Below are positions 16,380 to 23,778 of a stretch of DNA of 64,000 nt, piece by piece. Below the pieces are notes generated by a model, which was not told where the DNA came from, did not search any database, and saw only the letters and a program-made list of their open reading frames with translations. The stretch's first letter is position 1; each line of letters starts with the position of its first letter. The translations under genes were made by a program, and so were the position numbers. Location: the NCBI GenBank assembly GCA_020852255.1, contig JADZBD010000008.1, forward strand, positions 1 through 64,000, written 5' to 3'. The stretch comes from Bacteroidia bacterium (lineage in GTDB: Bacteria; Bacteroidota; Bacteroidia; JADZBD01).

Positions 16380-17669
16380 TTATCCTGCAATTTTCCGGAC
16401 TCCCTGTACGAATACCGCCGCTGCGTGTTTGAGTTCGGATGCTGTATGCGCCGCGCTGATAAAACCAACTTCATATCCGCTGGGACCGAGATAAATCCCA
16501 TGCTCCAGCAAATAATGATAAAGAGTCGAAAATCTTTTCATGCTTTCATGATCCACCTCATCGGCTCTCCGGATCTGTTTTTTATCGGTGAAGGTGAACC
16601 AGAAAATGGAGCCCAGATGCCATATCCGGAACCCGGGAACATCTTTTGTTCCTGAATGTACCGCTTTCACAAAATCCTTAGTTTTCTTTTCCAGTTTCTG
16701 GTAAAATCCTTTTCGCAGGCAGGCCTTTAACTGGGCTATCCCGGCCGACATCGCTACAGGGTTACCGCTGAGCGTACCGGCCTGGTATACTTTTCCTTCG
16801 GGTGCAATCATGGACATGATCCTTGCAGAGGAAGCATACGCACCTACCGGAAATCCGCCGCCGATGATCTTGCCAAATGTGAAAATGTCCGGTTTTACCT
16901 TGTAATATCCATAAGCCCCTTCAAACCCCAAACGAAATCCCGAGATCACTTCATCAAAAATGAGCAAGGCACCTTCTGCCGAACATTTCTTCCGCAAAAA
17001 GGAAAGAAACTCCTTCCGCTGCAGCAGCAGTCCATTGTTCGCGGGCACAGGCTCGATGATAACACAGGCAATACTGTTGGGATGTTCTTTGAAGGCTTTT
17101 TCAACACCGGCTTCGTCGTCCAGGTGACACACCAGGGTGTTCTCTGCAATAGCGTCAGGAACTCCGGCTGAAGAGGAATTTCCGTGGGTGACGAGTCCTG
17201 ATCCTGCTTTTACCAGTAATGAATCCGAATGCCCGTGATAGCAGCCTTCAAATTTCAGCAGCTTCGTACGTCCGGTATATCCTCGTGCCATACGGATTGC
17301 AGACATAACAGCTTCCGTACCGCTGGAAACAAAGCGCATTTTTTCTATTCCGCGGTGATGCGTGATAATCAGCCGGGCCAGTTCATTTTCTAAAGCGGTG
17401 GGTGCACCGAACGAAGATCCTGCGCGCAGGGCTTTCACGGCTGCTTTGGTTACGAATTCGGGCGCATGGCCGTGGATGAGAGGTCCCCAGCTTCCGCAAA
17501 AATCCAGGTATTCATTTCCGTCTGCATCCCAGATCCGGCTTCCTTTACCTTTGGAGATGAACAGGGGGGTTCCTCCAACCGAACGGAATGCTCTTACCGG
17601 AGAATTAACTCCTCCGGGGAACAAATTAACAGCGGCGGAAAATAGTGACTTTGATTTGGTGTGATTCAT
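16380..17669 (-). CDS. hemL: Glutamate-1-semialdehyde 2,1-aminomutase
   Basis: A 429-residue PLP enzyme making 5-aminolevulinate in the C5 haem pathway. The PLP lysine is in FGKIIGGGFPVGAY; NSPVRAF near the N-terminus, the GTEAVMSA substrate segment and the FDEVISGFR block are all present. The start at 17669 (MNHTKSKSLF) matches family length; the frame from 17702 adds eleven unlikely residues. It sits between purB and a simple-repeat region. Confidence 0.95.
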   Translation of the reverse strand: MNHTKSKSLFSAAVNLFPGGVNSPVRAFRSVGGTPLFISKGKGSRIWDADGNEYLDFCGSWGPLIHGHAPEFVTKAAVKALRAGSSFGAPTALENELARLIITHHRGIEKMRFVSSGTEAVMSAIRMARGYTGRTKLLKFEGCYHGHSDSLLVKAGSGLVTHGNSSSAGVPDAIAENTLVCHLDDEAGVEKAFKEHPNSIACVIIEPVPANNGLLLQRKEFLSFLRKKCSAEGALLIFDEVISGFRLGFEGAYGYYKVKPDIFTFGKIIGGGFPVGAYASSARIMSMIAPEGKVYQAGTLSGNPVAMSAGIAQLKACLRKGFYQKLEKKTKDFVKAVHSGTKDVPGFRIWHLGSIFWFTFTDKKQIRRADEVDHESMKRFSTLYHYLLEHGIYLGPSGYEVGFISAAHTASELKHAAAVFVQGVRKIAG

Positions 17670-17891
17670 AAAGACCGGTTCTAATTTAAAACCATGGGGC
17701 AATTGGCGATTGAATTTTCAATTTGGAGATTTGTGGTGAGGGGATAAGGATACTAAGATAGAGAGATATTGGGGAATAGAGATATTGGGGATATAAAGGG
17801 ACAGAGATATATAGATGGATATTAAGATATATAAATATATAGAAAGAGGGGATTTATAGTTATTGGGAGATAGACCAACAAAAGTCATTGA
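17670..17891. other. Intergenic AT/purine-rich region with short repeats
   Basis: A low-complexity stretch between the divergent hemL and four-helix-bundle genes. It is made of GATAT/AGAGATAT words and short TATTGGGGA motifs. A 14-bp direct repeat (agagatattgggga) occurs at 17762-17775 and 17778-17791. The TATTGGGGA word reappears inverted as TCCCCAATA at 18281-18289, just past the four-helix-bundle gene. Confidence 0.7.
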
Positions 17892-18278
17892 ATGGGAGAG
17901 TCAAAATATATAGAGTTAGAGAACCTGGAAGTATATAAGGCAGCGCTGCGACTTTCAGAAATTGCATGGGCCGTATTCCAGCGTTTACCAAGGCATCTGC
18001 AGTTTTCAATAGGCGACCAGTTTATCAGATCATCTGATTCGATTGGCGCCAATATTGCTGAGGCTTATGGAAGGTATAGTTATTTAGACCGGATCAGAAT
18101 TTTATATATCGCACGAGGATCTTACTTTGAAAGTTGTAAACATTGGCTCCAATTGTTGGAAAAACGTTCATTAATTAGCAGGGAACATTTCCAGGATTAT
18201 AAAGCCACTGGCAAGAATTTGGAGTATAAGTTGAATAGGTGGATCAAGTCCTTACGTGAATTGAAAAAGGATCTGTAA
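17892..18278 (+). CDS. Four-helix-bundle protein (23S rRNA intervening-sequence type)
   Basis: A 128-residue protein of the four-helix-bundle family first found in 23S rRNA intervening sequences (S23/IVS-encoded). Visible family features are LEVYKAALRLSEIAW near the N-terminus, then QLIRSSDSIGANIAEAYGR-like helix 2 (residues about 46-62), and a C-terminal basic helix. Its biochemical role is unknown. It is flanked on both sides by simple repeats that are inverted relative to each other, which suggests that it moved or was copied as a unit. It is not inside an rRNA gene here. Confidence 0.9.
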   Translation: MGESKYIELENLEVYKAALRLSEIAWAVFQRLPRHLQFSIGDQFIRSSDSIGANIAEAYGRYSYLDRIRILYIARGSYFESCKHWLQLLEKRSLISREHFQDYKATGKNLEYKLNRWIKSLRELKKDL

Positions 18279-18301
18279 TTTCCCCAATACCTCATATATC
18301 T

Positions 18302-18357
18302 CTATATTTCTATATTTCTATATTTCTATATCTCTATATCTCTATATCTCTATATCT
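18302..18357 (+). repeat. Octanucleotide tandem array, seven copies
   Basis: Three units of ctatattt followed by four of ctatatct, with no interruptions, ending 8 bp before the kynU start codon. The last unit overlaps a near-match to the -7 box (TATCTTCG at 18353-18360). A slippage-prone array placed here could alter promoter spacing. Confidence 0.9.
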
Positions 18358-18365
18358 TCGTACCC

Positions 18366-19655
18366 ATGAAATTCGAATATAACCAGTCATTTGCCCTGAA
18401 TCTTGATAATGCGGACCCCCTGCGAGCATTCCGGGAGCGTTTCTATTTTCCGATGCTAAATGAGGAACCGGTGGTGTATTTCACAGGGAATTCACTGGGT
18501 CTCCAGCCAAAAACGGCACAGGAGTATATTCTGGATGAGTTGGAAGACTGGGCCAGCTTCGGGGTGGAAGGTCATGTGCATGCGCGAAACCCCTGGACTC
18601 CTTACCACGAATGGTTCGCGGGCCCACTCTCCCGGGTTGTGGGCGCAAAGGAAACCGAAGTGGTGGCTATGAACCAGCTTACAGTTAACCTGCACCTCCT
18701 CATGGTGTCTTTTTACCGCCCGACCGCACAACGGTATAAGATCATTTGCGAAGCTAGGGCTTTTCCCAGCGATCAGTATGCTATTGCCTCTCAGGTTCGC
18801 TTTCACGGTTTTGATCCTTCCACGGCGGTCATTGAAGTGGCACCCCGAAAAGGGGAATACCTGCTACGTGATGAAGATATTTTAAATACCATCCGGGAAC
18901 ATGGAAAGGAGACCGCACTGGTATTGTTTGGCGGAATCAATTACCTGAGCGGACAGTTTTTTGACTTGGAAGCTATTACCCGCGCGGCGCATGAAGCCGG
19001 TGCGGTGGCGGGTTTCGATTTGGCGCATGCCGCCGGAAATGTCCGACTGAACCTGCACCACTGGAATGTGGATTTTGCCTGCTGGTGCAGCTATAAATAT
19101 CTTAACTCCGGCCCGGGATCGGTGGCGGGTGCTTTCATTCACGAGAAACATCACGCGAAAGATCTGCCAATGTTTGCCGGATGGTGGGGGCATAATAAAA
19201 AGGACCGCTTTCTCATGGGAGCAACTTTTGATCCTATCCCGACTGCGGAAGCCTGGCAGCTTAGTAATGCACCGGTACTCATCATGGCTGCGCACAGGGC
19301 TTCGCTCGAACTATTTGAACAGGCGGGAATGGAGCGTTTGGTCGAGAAACAACATACGCTTACAGGATACCTGGAGTTTCTGATCCGGGACCTGAATGTT
19401 CAGCTGGAGAAAAATGAAAAAGCGGTGCGTCTTGAAATTATCACTCCGTTGGAAAAGGAAAGAAGAGGTTGCCAGTTGAGCATTGTGGCACATGGCGCAG
19501 GGAAAGAATTATTTACACGGATGATCGAAAGCGGGATCATCGCTGATTGGCGGGAACCAAATGTGATCCGCGTTGCTCCGGCACCCATCTATAATTCTTA
19601 CGAGGACTGCTACCGGTTCCGTAAGATTCTCGGGCAACTGCTGGGTGTTAACTGA
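18366..19655 (+). CDS. kynU: Kynureninase
   Basis: A 429-residue PLP enzyme of tryptophan catabolism that cleaves kynurenine or 3-hydroxykynurenine to anthranilate or 3-hydroxyanthranilate and alanine. Family blocks are FTGNSLGLQP near the N-terminus, GVEGHVHARNPW, FDLAHAAGN, and the PLP lysine in CSYKYLNSGPG. Length is typical. No other kynurenine-pathway gene is adjacent; nadC lies about 27 kb away in this window. Its 3' end overlaps that of the convergent aminotransferase by 8 bp. Confidence 0.95.
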   Translation: MKFEYNQSFALNLDNADPLRAFRERFYFPMLNEEPVVYFTGNSLGLQPKTAQEYILDELEDWASFGVEGHVHARNPWTPYHEWFAGPLSRVVGAKETEVVAMNQLTVNLHLLMVSFYRPTAQRYKIICEARAFPSDQYAIASQVRFHGFDPSTAVIEVAPRKGEYLLRDEDILNTIREHGKETALVLFGGINYLSGQFFDLEAITRAAHEAGAVAGFDLAHAAGNVRLNLHHWNVDFACWCSYKYLNSGPGSVAGAFIHEKHHAKDLPMFAGWWGHNKKDRFLMGATFDPIPTAEAWQLSNAPVLIMAAHRASLELFEQAGMERLVEKQHTLTGYLEFLIRDLNVQLEKNEKAVRLEIITPLEKERRGCQLSIVAHGAGKELFTRMIESGIIADWREPNVIRVAPAPIYNSYEDCYRFRKILGQLLGVN

Positions 19656-20871
19656 GTACTGCTTTTTCTTTGCTGACTGTACGGCCCGGATATACTTTCA
19701 GTGCGTTTTCCAGACAGGCCATGGCATTCTTCAGATCCTCCCGTTTAAGCACATAGGCAATACGGACCTCGTTGGTTCCGCTGCCGGGTGTGGAATAAAA
19801 CCCTGATGCGGGAGCGAACATTACAGTTTGCTTCTGATATTCGAATGATTCCAGCAGCCACTGGCAAAATTTATCCGAATTGTCAATGGGCAGGCGTGCA
19901 ATGCAGTAAAATGCTCCGCTGGGTTTGGGACAAAATACCCCCTCCATTTTATTCAGCGCTTCAATGACGTAATCGCGGCGGGCCACATATTCCTGTATCA
20001 CCTTATCGAAATATTCTTTCGGTGTGTTCAACGCGGCTTCACCGCCGATTTGTCCGAAAGTGGGCGGACTAAGCCGGGCCTGGGCGAACTTAAGAGCGGC
20101 GGCCATTACTTCTTTATTCTTCGAAATCAGCGCGCCGATACGGGCACCGCAGGCACTGTACCTTTTGGAAATGGAATCCAGAAGAATCACATTGTTCTCA
20201 ATACCTGAGAGGTGCATTACTGAAACATATTCTTTCCCATCGTAACAAAACTCGCGGTACACTTCATCAGAAAGAAGAAAGAGATTATGTTTTTTTACAA
20301 GCTCCTTCAGCTGTTCCAGTTCCTGGCGGGTGTATAAATAACCGGTAGGATTGCCGGGATTGCATATCATGATACCCCGTGTTTTGGGAGTGATCATTTT
20401 CTCAAATTCGGAAATGGGAGGCAATGCAAAACCGCTTTCTATATGGGAACCGATGGGTTTGATGACCACATCAGCGGAAACTGCAAAGCCGTTGTAATTG
20501 GCATAAAACGGTTCCGGGATAATCACCTCATCGCCCGGATTAAAACAGGTCTGGAACGCAAAGGAGAGTGCTTCAGACCCGCCGGTAGTAATAATAATTT
20601 CGGACGCTGAAACAGGAATATTGAAACGATTATAATACTCCGCAAGCTTTGTACGATAGGATTCAATCCCGGCAGAGTGCGAATACTCCAGCACCTTCAG
20701 GTCGGCCTTCCGGATGGCGTCCAGCATACTGGCCGGGGTTTCAATATCCGGCTGACCGATGTTGAGATGGTAAATTTTGATTCCTCGTTTTTTGGCCGCA
20801 TCAGCATAGGGTACCAGTTTGCGGATGGGGGACGGAGGCATGCTGTTCGCCTTATTGGAAATTCCGGGCAT
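19648..20871 (-). CDS. Class I/II PLP-dependent aminotransferase
   Basis: A 407-residue fold-type I aminotransferase of the AspB/alanine-aminotransferase group. Visible blocks are YHLNIGQPDIETP, ITTGGSEALSFAF, NPGNPTGYLYT, SDEVYREF, and the PLP lysine in SKRYSACGARIG. The C-terminal arginine that binds the substrate carboxylate is in NEVRIAYV. The sequence does not fix the amino donor; aspartate or aromatic amino acids are possible. Convergent with kynU, so a link to kynurenine metabolism is only a possibility. Confidence 0.9.
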   Translation of the reverse strand: MPGISNKANSMPPSPIRKLVPYADAAKKRGIKIYHLNIGQPDIETPASMLDAIRKADLKVLEYSHSAGIESYRTKLAEYYNRFNIPVSASEIIITTGGSEALSFAFQTCFNPGDEVIIPEPFYANYNGFAVSADVVIKPIGSHIESGFALPPISEFEKMITPKTRGIMICNPGNPTGYLYTRQELEQLKELVKKHNLFLLSDEVYREFCYDGKEYVSVMHLSGIENNVILLDSISKRYSACGARIGALISKNKEVMAAALKFAQARLSPPTFGQIGGEAALNTPKEYFDKVIQEYVARRDYVIEALNKMEGVFCPKPSGAFYCIARLPIDNSDKFCQWLLESFEYQKQTVMFAPASGFYSTPGSGTNEVRIAYVLKREDLKNAMACLENALKVYPGRTVSKEKAVLS

Positions 20872-20912
20872 GGTGTAGGATTTGGAATGGTAAAATTAAG
20901 AAAAAAGCAGGG

Positions 20913-21317
20913 TTACTTGCCCGACTTATTCTTGAGCACAACACCTTTGAAACGAAGTTCGTGCGGTGATCCTGTGGCGTTGGAAATCACCTGTATGGTG
21001 CGGTCCTGCCGGTCAAACTTGTTTTTTGTATCAAATTTAACCTTGATCTTTCCTTTCTGGCCGGGCAGTACAGGCTCTTTGGGAAATTCAGTGGTAGTGC
21101 ATCCGCAGGTAACTTTGATCTCTGTAATGATGATGGGAGCGCCGCCTGTGTTCTTAAATTCGTATTCCAGTGTCACCACCTCTCCTTCCTTCACAAATCC
21201 GAAGTTCTTTTTACTGTCAGTAAACGCGAGTGTGGCTCCCGGGGCAGTTTGTGAAAAGCCCCGGCAGTGAAATACCGGGGCGAATGCGATCAGTAAAAAA
21301 AGGAGCGCGCTCCTCAT
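20913..21317 (-). CDS. DUF1573 secreted protein (copy 3 of 3)
   Basis: A 134-residue exported protein: signal peptide followed by one DUF1573 domain, an Ig-like fold with the conserved VTCGCTTTEFPKEPVLPG core. The function of DUF1573 is unknown; it is common in Bacteroidota periplasmic or surface proteins. It is the last and most diverged of three tandem paralogues on the same strand, 7 bp after the second copy. Confidence 0.88.
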   Translation of the reverse strand: MRSALLFLLIAFAPVFHCRGFSQTAPGATLAFTDSKKNFGFVKEGEVVTLEYEFKNTGGAPIIITEIKVTCGCTTTEFPKEPVLPGQKGKIKVKFDTKNKFDRQDRTIQVISNATGSPHELRFKGVVLKNKSGK

Positions 21318-21324
21318 GCCAAAA

Positions 21325-21801
21325 CTATTTAGGTGTGGTTCCGGTAGGCGCTGGAACCGGCGTATTGGGTGCGGGCTGATTTGCGTTGGGATCGGCCTTC
21401 ACCTGTCCTTTGATGCGAATGATCTTGGTACCGCTCTTTGCATTGGACATTACTGTGATGGTCTTCTCAAAACTTCCCACCCGCTTGGTATCGTATTTTA
21501 CCTTGATCACTCCGGTTTCGCCCGGCTTAATCGGCTCCTTGGGAGGTGTGGGAACTGTGCATCCGCAGGATCCCGTGGCACTCTGGATGATCAGCGGCTC
21601 TTTACCGGTATTCTTGAACTTGAATTCCCTCTCTCCGTTGGAATTGTATTCAATCGTACCATAATCTACCACATCATTCTCAAAACTGATCTCCGGTGCA
21701 TTCGGATTGTCATTAACGGGAGGAGTAGTTGTAGGTTGTTGCGCCTGCACTGTAACCACCGCGGCAACGGCCATTAGCAGAGTAAGAAATGTCTTTTTCA
21801 T
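21325..21801 (-). CDS. DUF1573 secreted protein (copy 2 of 3)
   Basis: A 158-residue exported protein with signal peptide, a Pro/Thr/Asn-rich spacer (residues about 22-40) and a DUF1573 domain with FENDVVDYGTI, EFKFKNTGKEPLI and GSCGCTVPTPPKEP. A Pro/Asn-rich tail follows the domain. It is much closer to the copy at 21819-22352 than to copy 3, including the same spacer style, so the first two copies probably arose by a recent duplication. Same transcript as its neighbours. Confidence 0.9.
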   Translation of the reverse strand: MKKTFLTLLMAVAAVVTVQAQQPTTTPPVNDNPNAPEISFENDVVDYGTIEYNSNGEREFKFKNTGKEPLIIQSATGSCGCTVPTPPKEPIKPGETGVIKVKYDTKRVGSFEKTITVMSNAKSGTKIIRIKGQVKADPNANQPAPNTPVPAPTGTTPK

Positions 21802-21818
21802 CTTCGGTTTCTTAGAGG

Positions 21819-22352
21819 TTAGTTTTTAATACCTGTATTATTATTGTTCCCGGGAAACTGCTCTTCCTGAGGAGGCGCATCGATCTTTCCTTTAATGGTA
21901 ATGATCTTGGGAGAATTCTTCGCGTTGGATGTCACATTCACCGTCTTGGTGAAAGCCCCGATCCTGTTGCTGTCATATTTCACTTTTATCACTCCGCCCT
22001 GTCCCGGCATAATGGGCTCCTTAGGGTATGAGGGAACCGTACATCCGCAGGAAGCCTGCGCATTCTGAATGATCAGAGGTTCCTTCCCTGTGTTTTTGAA
22101 CTTGAACTCAAACTCGCAGGGAGCACCTTTCTGCAGTGTTCCGAAATCATGCGCATCGGTCTCAAATACGATTTCAGGCGCGGTCGGACTGGTATTCGGA
22201 GCCGGCGAGGTTGGCGGAGTGGGAGGGGTGGGCGTCAGCGATTGTGAACCGGTGGGCGCAATTACTCCCTTGGGAGGATCTTTCTTTGTGTCCTGGGCAG
22301 AAAGACCTGCGGCGATCATGGCACAGCAGGCCAAAAGAATCAGTTTTTTCAT
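21819..22352 (-). CDS. DUF1573 secreted protein (copy 1 of 3)
   Basis: A 177-residue exported protein that is first in the three-gene set. The ATG at 22352 begins directly with the signal peptide; the frame from 22376 adds eight residues across the promoter region. After the signal peptide come a long Pro/Thr/Ser spacer (residues about 26-60) and a DUF1573 domain with FETDAHDFGTL, EFKFKNTGKEPLI and ASCGCTVPSYPKEP. The Pro-rich spacer may reach across the envelope. A -7 box TATATTTG lies 21 bp upstream. Confidence 0.9.
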   Translation of the reverse strand: MKKLILLACCAMIAAGLSAQDTKKDPPKGVIAPTGSQSLTPTPPTPPTSPAPNTSPTAPEIVFETDAHDFGTLQKGAPCEFEFKFKNTGKEPLIIQNAQASCGCTVPSYPKEPIMPGQGGVIKVKYDSNRIGAFTKTVNVTSNAKNSPKIITIKGKIDAPPQEEQFPGNNNNTGIKN

Positions 22353-22373
22353 TTTTTCTTTGTTAACGGGTAT

Positions 22374-22381
22374 CAAATATA
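22374..22381 (-). promoter_or_regulatory. -7 box TATATTTG for the DUF1573 operon
   Basis: Exact TAnnTTTG on the minus strand, 21 bp upstream of the start codon at 22352, giving a leader of roughly 15 bases. Confidence 0.55.
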
Positions 22382-22637
22382 CTCAAATCAGGATGGTTCA
22401 TTTATCCGTTTGGTTGCATCTAAAATCATGCCAGTTATCGGCCGGGTTCTCAATGAAAACAGGCAGGAATCCCATACCAAAATTCTAATTTTTCCCACCC
22501 GAAGCGAGATAACTATTCATTTTAGTGATCCAGTCGGTGATTTTAAAGAATTGAATAACAACATATTAACGTTTTTTAATAATAAATGTTACAACAACAA
22601 ATGTAATAACAACTAATTTAGCCTAAAACTAAAAAAC
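22382..22637. other. Divergent intergenic region before the YceI gene
   Basis: An AT-rich regulatory region between the DUF1573 operon and the YceI gene. At 22584-22613 two adjacent 15-bp direct repeats (aaatgttacaacaac and aaatgtaataacaac) lie 24 bp before the YceI ATG, a possible operator. A near-match -7 box (TAATTTAG) follows at 22614-22621. No gene is seen. Confidence 0.55.
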
Positions 22638-23237
22638 ATGAAAGCAGCCCTTCTAAGCGGAGCAGTCATCGCCACAGTAGCGTTTACCCCCGCAACCAAA
22701 ACCGAAACAGTTACCTGGAAAATTGACACTTCTCATACAAAGGTCGCCTTTTCCGTAACGCACATGATGATTTCAGAGACCACCGGAAAATTTAAAATCT
22801 ATGAAGGTAAAGTAAGCAGCACCGGTACCGACTTTCAGAATGCGAGCGTTGAGTTCTCCGTAGATGTGAACAGCATTAACACCGACGATGAGAACCGTGA
22901 CAAGCATCTGAAGAGTGAGGATTTCTTCCATGCGGAGAAGTACCCAAAGATGACTTTTAAAAGCAAGAGCTTTAAAAAGGAGAAGGGAAACAACTACAAG
23001 TTAACCGGTGACCTTACCATCCGGGATGTAACGAAAACCGTCACTTTTGACGTGGTTCACAACGGCACGGTGAAGAGTCCCTGGGGACAGGAGGTGGCCG
23101 GGTTCAAACTTTCGGGCAAGATCAACCGTGTGGAGTACGGCCTCAAATGGAATGCGCTGCTGGAAGCCGGAGGAATGACGGTGAGCGAGGAGGTGCAGAT
23201 CCATTGTGCTGTGGAACTGATCAAGGATAAGAAGTAG
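22638..23237 (+). CDS. YceI-family lipid-binding protein
   Basis: A 199-residue secreted protein with a short signal peptide and one YceI lipocalin-like domain: WKIDTSHTKVAFSVTHMM near residues 29-46, SINTDDENRDKHLKSEDFF near 96-114, and GLKWNALLEAGG near 174-185. YceI proteins bind isoprenoid or other long-chain lipids in a beta-barrel; the ligand here is unknown. A strong terminator follows, and a MarR-type regulator gene comes next, a pairing that suggests control of this gene by the regulator. Confidence 0.93.
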   Translation: MKAALLSGAVIATVAFTPATKTETVTWKIDTSHTKVAFSVTHMMISETTGKFKIYEGKVSSTGTDFQNASVEFSVDVNSINTDDENRDKHLKSEDFFHAEKYPKMTFKSKSFKKEKGNNYKLTGDLTIRDVTKTVTFDVVHNGTVKSPWGQEVAGFKLSGKINRVEYGLKWNALLEAGGMTVSEEVQIHCAVELIKDKK

Positions 23238-23243
23238 GCTTTC

Positions 23244-23278
23244 GGGGGAATTTTCACTGAGAGAATTCCCCCTTTTTT
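23244..23278 (+). terminator. Intrinsic terminator after the YceI gene
   Basis: A perfect 9-bp stem (GGGGGAATT at 23244-23252 with AATTCCCCC at 23264-23272), an 11-base loop, and a run of six T at 23273-23278. Confidence 0.92.
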
Positions 23279-23279
23279 A

Positions 23280-23287
23280 TACTTTTG
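23280..23287 (+). promoter_or_regulatory. -7 box TACTTTTG, 5 bp before the marR-type gene
   Basis: Exact TAnnTTTG starting 1 bp after the terminator T-run and ending 5 bp before the ATG at 23293. The transcript would be leaderless. The overlap with the terminator tail is unusual. Confidence 0.45.
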
Positions 23288-23292
23288 ATTGG

Positions 23293-23745
23293 ATGAGACT
23301 GGAAGACGAGATCAGGCAGACCAAAGGATTCCGGAATCCGCTGGAGAGAACCCTTGTAAATATACATTTTACCAGTCGCTGGCTGGAAGGGCTGCAGGCA
23401 GAATTTATGCGTCCGCATGATCTGACGATTCAACAGTATAACATCCTTCGCATTCTTCGGGGTGCTCACCCCGAACCTGTCACCGTGAAAACACTCAGGG
23501 AAAGAATGCTCGATAAGATGAGCGATACTTCCCGGCTGGTTGAAAAGTTGCGTAAGAAGGGAATGATCAGCAGAAAACTCTGCAAATCCGACCGGCGGAA
23601 CGTAGACGTAACCATCACCGAAAAGGGAATTGCAACCTTGTCGGAGATAGACCATGCATTCACCGGGCTTTATAGGAAACTGGAAGTGCTGCCCGAAAAG
23701 GAGATCATTCTGCTGGGAGAACTTCTCGACCGCATCAGGGGGTGA
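23293..23745 (+). CDS. MarR-family transcriptional regulator
   Basis: A 150-residue winged-helix DNA-binding protein. The recognition helix and wing lie in residues about 40-105 (LTIQQYNILRIL, LRERMLDKMSDTSRLVEKL, SDRRNVDVTITEKG). Members repress transcription as dimers and release DNA on binding small aromatic ligands or on oxidation. It follows the YceI gene and may control it; the 15-bp direct repeats upstream of that gene are candidate sites. It has no cysteine in the usual sensing position near the N-terminus. Confidence 0.93.
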   Translation: MRLEDEIRQTKGFRNPLERTLVNIHFTSRWLEGLQAEFMRPHDLTIQQYNILRILRGAHPEPVTVKTLRERMLDKMSDTSRLVEKLRKKGMISRKLCKSDRRNVDVTITEKGIATLSEIDHAFTGLYRKLEVLPEKEIILLGELLDRIRG

Positions 23746-23778
23746 GGGAATTTCCCTTATTTTCGTTCTTCATTTCAT

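Noticed and set aside
18302-18357. Possible CRISPR or attachment site
   Set aside because: Uninterrupted 8-bp units without spacers; a simple sequence repeat.
20677-21270. Plus-strand frame of 197 codons
   Set aside because: Spans two minus-strand genes (aminotransferase and DUF1573) in antisense; no domain.
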